Below are positions 23,453 through 27,717 of a stretch of DNA of 27,717 nt, piece after piece. The notes below the pieces were generated by a model, which did no database searches, had not been told where the DNA came from, and saw nothing but the letters and a program-made list of their open reading frames with translations. The first letter of the stretch is position 1; the number at the start of each line of letters is the position of its first letter. This stretch comes from E44-bin32 sp041573795 (GTDB taxonomy: Bacteria; Chloroflexota; Anaerolineae; Anaerolineales; E44-bin32). The stretch lies in contig JBFFQB010000029.1 in the NCBI GenBank assembly GCA_041573795.1, positions 1-27,717 on the forward strand, in the 5' to 3' direction. Position numbers and translations under genes: made by a program.

Positions 23453-23698
23453 ATGGATTATGGCATGATCGGTAAGATCGAAAAGGCAAAACGCTATGCG
23501 GAAGATCGGAACCGCATCGTCTTCGAGAATTTCAAAGCAACTTTTGATGGTGAGAACAACCCACATACCGTAGAAAATATTGATGGCGTCTGGCGCTGCG
23601 ACTGTGATTTCTTTCTAACCCGCAATGTATGCAGTCACACGATGGCGCTGGAGCGCATTCTGGAAGGTATGCTGCCCGTCACGACCGAAGCAGCCTGA
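23453..23698 (+). CDS. Small SWIM zinc-finger protein
   Basis: The 81-residue protein is essentially one SWIM-type zinc finger: VDGVWRCDCDFFLTRNVCSHTMAL-type pattern gives C-x-C-x(8)-C-x-H at about residues 52-64. SWIM domains bind zinc and are thought to bind DNA or proteins. The N-terminal half (KIEKAKRYAEDRNRIVFENFKATFDGENNPHTVEN) resembles the lead-in of small SWIM proteins where a strand and helix precede the finger. A strong Shine-Dalgarno AAAAGGAGG is 4-5 nt before the ATG. It is preceded by a leader with a terminator and followed by its own terminator, so it is a single-gene unit. Its function is unknown. Confidence 0.85.
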   Translation: MDYGMIGKIEKAKRYAEDRNRIVFENFKATFDGENNPHTVENIDGVWRCDCDFFLTRNVCSHTMALERILEGMLPVTTEAA

Positions 23699-23718
23699 TA
23701 ACTGCATCTTCCGAAAGG

Positions 23719-23755
23719 ACCGGACGCAGGCCCGCCCTTGCGTCCGGTTTGTTTT
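23719..23755 (+). terminator. Intrinsic terminator after the SWIM gene
   Basis: A 10-bp perfect stem ACCGGACGCA (23719-23728) with TGCGTCCGGT (23739-23748), 10-nt loop, then TTGTTTTG. It is 20 bp after the SWIM stop. Confidence 0.85.
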
Positions 23756-23857
23756 GCGCTAGGATGTTAGCATGCTGTTTAGCTTCAGCCACATTCGTAT
23801 GCTCCGCATTACGCTGTTCTTAAGCTACGGTATGAAAATCAATTTTGGAGGGAAAAT

Positions 23858-24868
23858 TTGAAGCGCTGGCAATTCTGGCTGGGCGTCCTGATCAGCGCCG
23901 GATTACTGTGGTGGGCGTTACGCGGTTTGCGACTGGAAGAAGTCTGGGGTTCGCTTAAAGACGCAAACTACATCTGGCTTCTACCCGGTATCGCCGTATA
24001 TTTCCTGGGGGTTTGGGCACGTGCCTGGAGGTGGCATTACTTACTGCGACCGCTCAAACGCATTCCGACACGTACGATGTTCCCGATCGTGGCGATTGGC
24101 TATATGGGCAATAACATCTACCCGGCTCGTGCCGGCGAATTGTTGAGAGCATTTGTCTTACGCCGCAGAGAGCAAGTACCGATTTCAGCCTCCCTGGCGA
24201 CGATCATCGTTGAGCGAGCCTTTGATGGCATCGTCATGTTGTCTTTCGTATTCCTCAATCTTTCCGAATTAGCAACCCTGACGGTCGATTCAGGCTTTGC
24301 CGGTAGCATCCAGTCGTTGGCCTTGATCGGCGCCGCGGTGTTCCTCGGTGCAGTCGTAGTCTTCCTGCTAATGGCGATATTCCCGGATCGATCAAGGCAG
24401 GTGAGCGGCTGGTTGGTTGGGCGGTTGGCTCCAATACGCTGGCGAGAGAATTTAATGGGAGTCGCCGAGCGTTTCCTGGAAGGGCTGGCGTCTCTTCGAT
24501 CACCAGCAGATGTCCTGATGGTGCTCGCAACCTCCGTCGTCATCTGGTTATTTGAGACAGGCAAATACTGGTTCGTGATGCATGCTTTTTCATTTGAAGT
24601 GAGCTTCTTCGCCCTCATGTTGATGAATGGCATCGTTAACTTGGCGACCACGATCCCTTCGGCGCCAGGCTATGTGGGTACGTTTGATGCCCCTGGAATC
24701 GCTGTGCTTGAAGCGTATAGCGTAAGTCGTGCGGTTGCAGCTGGTTATACCCTGGTGCTACATGTCGCTTTGTGGCTTCCGATTACCCTCCTGGGAGCGT
24801 TCTATATGCTGCGGGAAAGTCTGAGTTGGTCCGCGATTCAAGAGGAGCTTGCGGAGGCTGGTAGATGA
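23858..24868 (+). CDS. UPF0104 / lysylphosphatidylglycerol synthase TM-like flippase-domain protein
   Basis: The 336-residue protein has about eight membrane segments and the UPF0104 signature GYMGNNIYPARAGELLRAFVLRRREQVPISASLATIIVERAFDG (N-x-x-P-x-R-x-GE ... ER-x-x-D). This domain also forms the flippase half of MprF; alone it is thought to move lipid-linked or sterol-like substrates, and the substrate is not known here. TTG 23858 is the start: GGAGGG lies 7 nt upstream and no ATG fits. The ATG at 23832 reads only 9 codons in another frame and its stop overlaps the TTG. The stop overlaps the next gene's ATG by 4 bp (ATGA), so the two proteins are translationally coupled and may work together. 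Confidence 0.85.
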   Translation: MKRWQFWLGVLISAGLLWWALRGLRLEEVWGSLKDANYIWLLPGIAVYFLGVWARAWRWHYLLRPLKRIPTRTMFPIVAIGYMGNNIYPARAGELLRAFVLRRREQVPISASLATIIVERAFDGIVMLSFVFLNLSELATLTVDSGFAGSIQSLALIGAAVFLGAVVVFLLMAIFPDRSRQVSGWLVGRLAPIRWRENLMGVAERFLEGLASLRSPADVLMVLATSVVIWLFETGKYWFVMHAFSFEVSFFALMLMNGIVNLATTIPSAPGYVGTFDAPGIAVLEAYSVSRAVAAGYTLVLHVALWLPITLLGAFYMLRESLSWSAIQEELAEAGR

Positions 24869-26157
24869 GAGTAGCGATTGTTGGGGCAGGTGTGGGCGGC
24901 ATGGCTGCGGCATACGATCTTGCCCGTGCCGGGGTGCAGGTCGTGATCTACGAGGCATCCGACTATGTTGGAGGCCTGGCCTCCGGCTTCCGCGCCAGGC
25001 GTTGGGATTGGTCAGTTGAACGTTATTACCATCACTGGTTTGCCAGTGACAAGGAGATGATTGGTTTAATCGAAGAGCTGGGCCTGCAGGATAAAGTGCT
25101 CTTCCCGCGTCCAATTACGGCAGTATTTCACGAGGGTAATTTCTTTGCTCTCGATTCAGCCTTGGCTGTGTTGAAATTTCCAGGTTTGAGCCTGTTTGAA
25201 CGAGTGCGTTTTGGCCTAGTCGTTGCTTATCTTAAATACTTGGCTCGCTGGCAACCCCTCGAATCCGTGACTGCAAGTGCGTGGCTAGCACGCTGGATTG
25301 GCGCACGTGCCTACAAAATTCTCTGGGAACCACTCCTGGTGGGTAAATTCGGGCCCTATTACCAGGATGTGAACATGGCCTGGTTCTGGGCTCGGGTGAA
25401 AGCGCGCACGCCCCGATTGGGAACCTTTGAGGGTGGTTTTCAAGCATTTAATGAAGCCTTTGCAAAGAAACTAAGGCAAATGGGGGTAGAGATCTGCCTC
25501 TCAACACCGGTCAAAGAAATTGGATTGGATCCTGCAGGAGGTCTGCAAATAAGCGTTGAGGGAGAAAATCGAGGTTTTGATCAATGCCTCGTGACCAGTT
25601 CCCCGGGGCAGCTGGCACGCCTGGCACCAGCCCTTCCAGACTCATATCTGGAACGCTTACTGGCGCTGCGTTCCATGGGCGCTGTGGTGTTAATCCTGGC
25701 GCTCGAGCAACGGCTATCTGAAGGGGGCGTGTATTGGCACAATCTACCTAAGTCCGCCGGATTTCCTTATCTCTCCCTGGTTGAGCACACCAACTACGTC
25801 GCTCCAGCGCACTTTGGCGGGGATCATATTGTCTACCTCGGTGATTACCTTGATCCAGAGCATGAATATTTCACCCTAAGCAAAGAAGAACTCCTGGATC
25901 GATTCCTGCCATCCTTGAGTCGCATTAACCCAAGATTTTCCACTGATTGGGTCCGAGATAGCTGGATGTTCCGCACAGCCTATGCCCAACCTGTGCCCCC
26001 CCTTAACCACTCAAAAGCGATTCCAAGCTTGAAGACGCCCATCCCGGGGTTATGGTTTGCGAGTATGAGCCAGGTCTATCCTTGGGATAGAGGCACGAAC
26101 TACGCTGTGGCCATCGCGCGCCAGGCAGTGCGGGCGATGATGGGCGATGTCAATTAA
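24865..26157 (+). CDS. FAD-dependent oxidoreductase (amine-oxidase/protoporphyrinogen oxidase fold)
   Basis: The N-terminus VAIVGAGVGGMAAAYDLARAGVQVVIYEASDYVGGLASGF is a classical FAD-binding G-x-G-x-x-G motif followed by the Glu that binds ribose and the GG loop of the amine-oxidase superfamily. The C-terminus (GLWFASMSQVYPWDRGTNYAVAIARQAVRAM) contains the second FAD contact. The 430-residue size fits. Similar proteins include phytoene-desaturase-like and UDP-galactopyranose-mutase-like enzymes, so the substrate cannot be named. The ATGA overlap with the UPF0104 gene suggests a joint role, for example in lipid or sugar-lipid modification (inference). No clear terminator follows. Confidence 0.85.
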   Translation: MRVAIVGAGVGGMAAAYDLARAGVQVVIYEASDYVGGLASGFRARRWDWSVERYYHHWFASDKEMIGLIEELGLQDKVLFPRPITAVFHEGNFFALDSALAVLKFPGLSLFERVRFGLVVAYLKYLARWQPLESVTASAWLARWIGARAYKILWEPLLVGKFGPYYQDVNMAWFWARVKARTPRLGTFEGGFQAFNEAFAKKLRQMGVEICLSTPVKEIGLDPAGGLQISVEGENRGFDQCLVTSSPGQLARLAPALPDSYLERLLALRSMGAVVLILALEQRLSEGGVYWHNLPKSAGFPYLSLVEHTNYVAPAHFGGDHIVYLGDYLDPEHEYFTLSKEELLDRFLPSLSRINPRFSTDWVRDSWMFRTAYAQPVPPLNHSKAIPSLKTPIPGLWFASMSQVYPWDRGTNYAVAIARQAVRAMMGDVN

Positions 26158-26205
26158 AGCACATAGCCTGATTACTAATTTGTAGGATATTCCGATTATG
26201 GTAGG

Positions 26206-26350
26206 CCTAAAGTCGCCAACGACGTCCTCTTTTGTTGCCAAGAGATCGCATCCTGAAAGAAATACAAAACAACGCTGGCCAGCCAGATGGCGGGCAAATT
26301 CCAGGCCAATTCCACGCTTGCCCACCGGTAAGAAGCACAATACCTTTCAT
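26206..26350 (-). pseudogene. Frameshifted N-terminal remnant of a short-chain dehydrogenase (SDR)
   Basis: Read on the - strand from ATG 26350 the frame gives MKGIVLLTGG; from about 26320 one extra base moves it to KRGIGLEFARHLAGQRCFVFLSG. Joined, the string TGGKRGIGLEFA is the SDR cofactor motif TGxxxGIG with its usual flanks. The reading dissolves near 26206 with no catalytic Tyr-x-x-x-Lys and no remaining two thirds of an SDR. It is a decayed 5' fragment. The intact copy, if any, is not in the window. Confidence 0.55.
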
Positions 26351-26384
26351 CTAATCTCCCAGACCACGTGATATCACAAAATGT

Positions 26385-26418
26385 GTCAGGCACCCGGATG
26401 TAATCTTGGGTGCCTGAC
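26385..26418. repeat. REP-like inverted repeat (GTCAGGCACCC hairpin)
   Basis: GTCAGGCACCC (26385-26395) and its perfect inverse GGGTGCCTGAC (26408-26418) are separated by 12 nt. The GTCAGGCACC core is, from memory, common in dispersed REP-type elements linked to IS200/Y1-type transposases in many bacteria. No transposase gene is nearby. It could also act as a weak bidirectional terminator between the convergent genes, but no strong T-run follows. Confidence 0.6.
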
Positions 26419-26459
26419 CCCGTCGGGAAGGAGGAGAGAAATGTTGAAGGAAGAATGCG

Positions 26460-27179
26460 CTACCAGATTCCGGGAATTAGACGGTATCGAACCTGATTTG
26501 CGTAGTCTTTATAGCCTTGCAATTCGTCCTGGAGTGTTCGATCCTCCAGACCTGTGCGGATGACCATCAGGATTCCAGCCAACACCGCCGGGAGCAGCGC
26601 CCACCATGATCCTAGAATCAAGGGGGTGCCAATGTTGTGAATGATCCCCCCAACATATCCAGGGTGACGAATAAGGCGATAGGGACCGTGGTCGATCACG
26701 TGATGCCCGCGCTCATGCTGAATCCGAACCACCTTTGAGAAGAAGCGGTTCACCGCCATGGCCCACAGGCCAAAAGCCCACGCCAGAAGATAAAGGATCA
26801 CGGCGAGGGCGATTACCCACAACGGCAAGGCTCCTGACCAGCTATTGCGCCAATCCAATCCGGCCAGTACAGGAACCACGATAGTCGTCAGTATTCCATA
26901 AACACTGAGAAGACCCAGATCCCAGCCTTTACGTCCACTTTGCCCGACGCCACGCTCATTGCGCAGTAACTCTGGATCGGAGAATATACTGGAAGCAAGC
27001 ACTACTATCAGGAAAATTAATAGATAGACCCAGGCGTGTGGCCAGGCCAGGGTACCCGCCGGCAAAAACAGCAAGAAGCCATAAAAAACCAAACCAAGTA
27101 AGCTCTTGATTAGATAACCTAACCGATCTTTGCTGATAACTCGTTCGGTTACATTTGTTGATGTGTCAGATGTTGTCAT
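26460..27179 (-). CDS. Isoprenylcysteine carboxyl methyltransferase (ICMT/PEMT)-like membrane protein
   Basis: From ATG 27179 the product has 239 residues: about five to six membrane helices, then the SAM-binding C-terminal motif of the ICMT/phospholipid methyltransferase superfamily: VIDHGPYRLIRHPGYVGGIIHNIG (R-H-P-x-Y), and EDRTLQDELQGYKDYANQVRYRLIPGIW with its conserved E-x-x-L and Y-x-x-Y pattern. The substrate may be an isoprenoid, lipid or small molecule; a true isoprenylcysteine role in bacteria is not shown. ATG 27179 was chosen over upstream in-frame codons (to 27365) because these overlap the preceding methyltransferase gene and AAGGA lies about 8 nt before it. The upstream gene ends 19 bp away, so the two are probably co-transcribed. 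Confidence 0.82.
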   Translation of the reverse strand: MTTSDTSTNVTERVISKDRLGYLIKSLLGLVFYGFLLFLPAGTLAWPHAWVYLLIFLIVVLASSIFSDPELLRNERGVGQSGRKGWDLGLLSVYGILTTIVVPVLAGLDWRNSWSGALPLWVIALAVILYLLAWAFGLWAMAVNRFFSKVVRIQHERGHHVIDHGPYRLIRHPGYVGGIIHNIGTPLILGSWWALLPAVLAGILMVIRTGLEDRTLQDELQGYKDYANQVRYRLIPGIW

Positions 27180-27198
27180 CGCTTTGTCCTTGTTAAGT

Positions 27199-27717
27199 CT
27201 AACTTTGCTTTCTGGAAATGATGATGCAGTAGCCCAGGAAATCTTCAGTGTTCTTCGGTGCAACCCCGGACTTCCGAGTTTCTGCAATAAATTCACGATA
27301 GTCCCGACGTTGAACATACATTGCGATAGCGCGCAGCGTGCTTTTGAGAATGTCAAGCAATCCATATCGATGGACCAGGCCTCGCACTTCGTCTTTTATA
27401 TCGATGCGACCTTTCTCCCATTTAACCGGGGTTAAACGAGCTTGCTCGATCAAATGAGTCCAGCGATCAAACGTCATGGTTGATGCCTGAGCCGCCATAT
27501 CCTGCGCGAACCAGGCAATCAACTCATCACTTGGTTCCTGCAGCCACATCGCCTCGTTGATCGCTACGAAACCGCCAGGGAACGTCACACGCGACATCTC
27601 TGCGATTGCCTTCGATTTATCCTGCGAAAAGGCTAAAACCGATTCGCAGAATACATGATCGAACGAGCTCGATGGGAAGGGCAATTGATCCATGTCGGCC
27701 GCCCGAAATTTCGTCAG
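27199..27717 (-). CDS. SAM-dependent methyltransferase, C-terminal part (5' end outside window)
   Basis: The frame is open to the window edge, reading LTKFRAADMDQLPFPSSSFDHVFCESVLAFSQDKSKAI. The D-M-x-x-L-P-F-x-x-x-x-F-D-x-V pattern is the motif II/post-I region of class I SAM methyltransferases (the UbiE/Methyltransf_11 type), so the SAM-binding GxGxG part lies outside. A later AEMSRVTFPGGFVAINEAMW segment is the usual motif III. The ATG at 27693 is an internal codon, not the start. It is directly upstream of the ICMT-like gene on the same strand. The substrate is unknown. Confidence 0.8.
   Translation of the reverse strand: MTKFRAADMDQLPFPSSSFDHVFCESVLAFSQDKSKAIAEMSRVTFPGGFVAINEAMWLQEPSDELIAWFAQDMAAQASTMTFDRWTHLIEQARLTPVKWEKGRIDIKDEVRGLVHRYGLLDILKSTLRAIAMYVQRRDYREFIAETRKSGVAPKNTEDFLGYCIIISRKQS

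Larger units (their letters stand above)
26158..26459. other. Gene-poor spacer between convergent genes
   Basis: No intact gene is seen here. It holds the SDR remnant (26206-26350, -) and a REP-like hairpin (26385-26418). A 40-codon frame from ATG 26441 with GGAGGAG upstream runs antisense into the methyltransferase gene and is not supported as a gene. Confidence 0.6.

Noticed and set aside
23832..23861. 9-codon frame from ATG 23832 overlapping the TTG start of the UPF0104 gene
   Set aside because: It is too short, and the GGAGGG that serves the TTG lies inside it, so it has no signal of its own; a chance frame is likely.
26441..26563. 40-codon frame with GGAGGAG before its ATG
   Set aside because: It runs antisense into the 3' end of the ICMT-like gene, has no recognisable domain, and its Shine-Dalgarno may be chance in a purine-rich stretch.

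Overview
The window reads as a chromosomal, housekeeping-rich stretch of a Chloroflexota genome, most likely class Anaerolineae. This is inferred from gene content and style: a RodZ-like protein with a Thr/Pro-rich tail, a LytR-CpsA-Psr protein, an ABC-F ATPase, an NfeD/slipin pair, a SelA gene and moderate GC. No 16S rRNA is present to confirm it. No tRNA, rRNA, CRISPR array or intact insertion sequence was seen. Both ends cut through genes.

Layout. (1) 2-1138 (+): the C-terminal part of a coiled-coil protein, possibly a HerA/DUF87-type ATPase, ended by a strong hairpin. (2) 5318-1265 (-): a tight operon of a small membrane protein, selA, an M24 aminopeptidase P-like peptidase and tsaD. (3) 5432-7327 (+): an ABC-F ATPase, divergent from operon 2, followed by 7366-8790 (+), an LCP cell-wall/polymer ligase-like protein with its own extended -10 promoter. 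(4) 14110-8893 (-): a seven-gene block with an Lgt-like membrane protein, a nitrilase-fold glutaminase plus NadE (a split glutamine-dependent NAD synthetase), a protein usually labelled quinate 5-dehydrogenase, an alkyltransferase-like (ATL) DNA repair protein with Trp replacing the catalytic Cys, a MobA-like nucleotidyltransferase and a PAP2 phosphatase. A hairpin with a U-tract ends it.

(5) 14205-17500 (+): a two-domain GNAT protein, a 38-residue lipoprotein-like micro-gene, NfeD, slipin and a RimI-like acetyltransferase. (6) 17604-18311 (+): ribosomal protein bL9 with a long acidic tail, a near-consensus promoter and a two-hairpin leader. (7) 18380-21278 (+): RodZ-like protein, RimO and a LysE-family exporter. 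(8) 21437-23213 (+): MoaA and a HAD hydrolase. (9) 23281-23698 (+): a promoter, a 12-codon reading frame and a perfect intrinsic terminator in front of an 81-residue SWIM zinc-finger protein, with its own terminator after it. (10) 23858-26157 (+): a UPF0104/flippase-like membrane protein overlapping an FAD-dependent amine-oxidase-fold protein. (11) 26158-26459: a gene-poor stretch with a frameshifted short-chain dehydrogenase remnant and a REP-like hairpin. (12) 27717-26460 (-): a SAM methyltransferase cut by the window edge and an isoprenylcysteine-methyltransferase-like membrane protein.

Many genes deal with translation and its maturation (tsaD, selA, rimO, rimI, bL9, ABC-F), with cell-envelope assembly (LCP, RodZ, PAP2, Lgt-like, flippase-like) or with cofactors (NAD, molybdopterin). 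I found no convincing large new system. The most unusual signals are small: the promoter/short-ORF/terminator leader before the SWIM gene, the lipoprotein micro-gene before nfeD, the bL9 leader hairpins and the apparently active-site-poor Lgt homologue.
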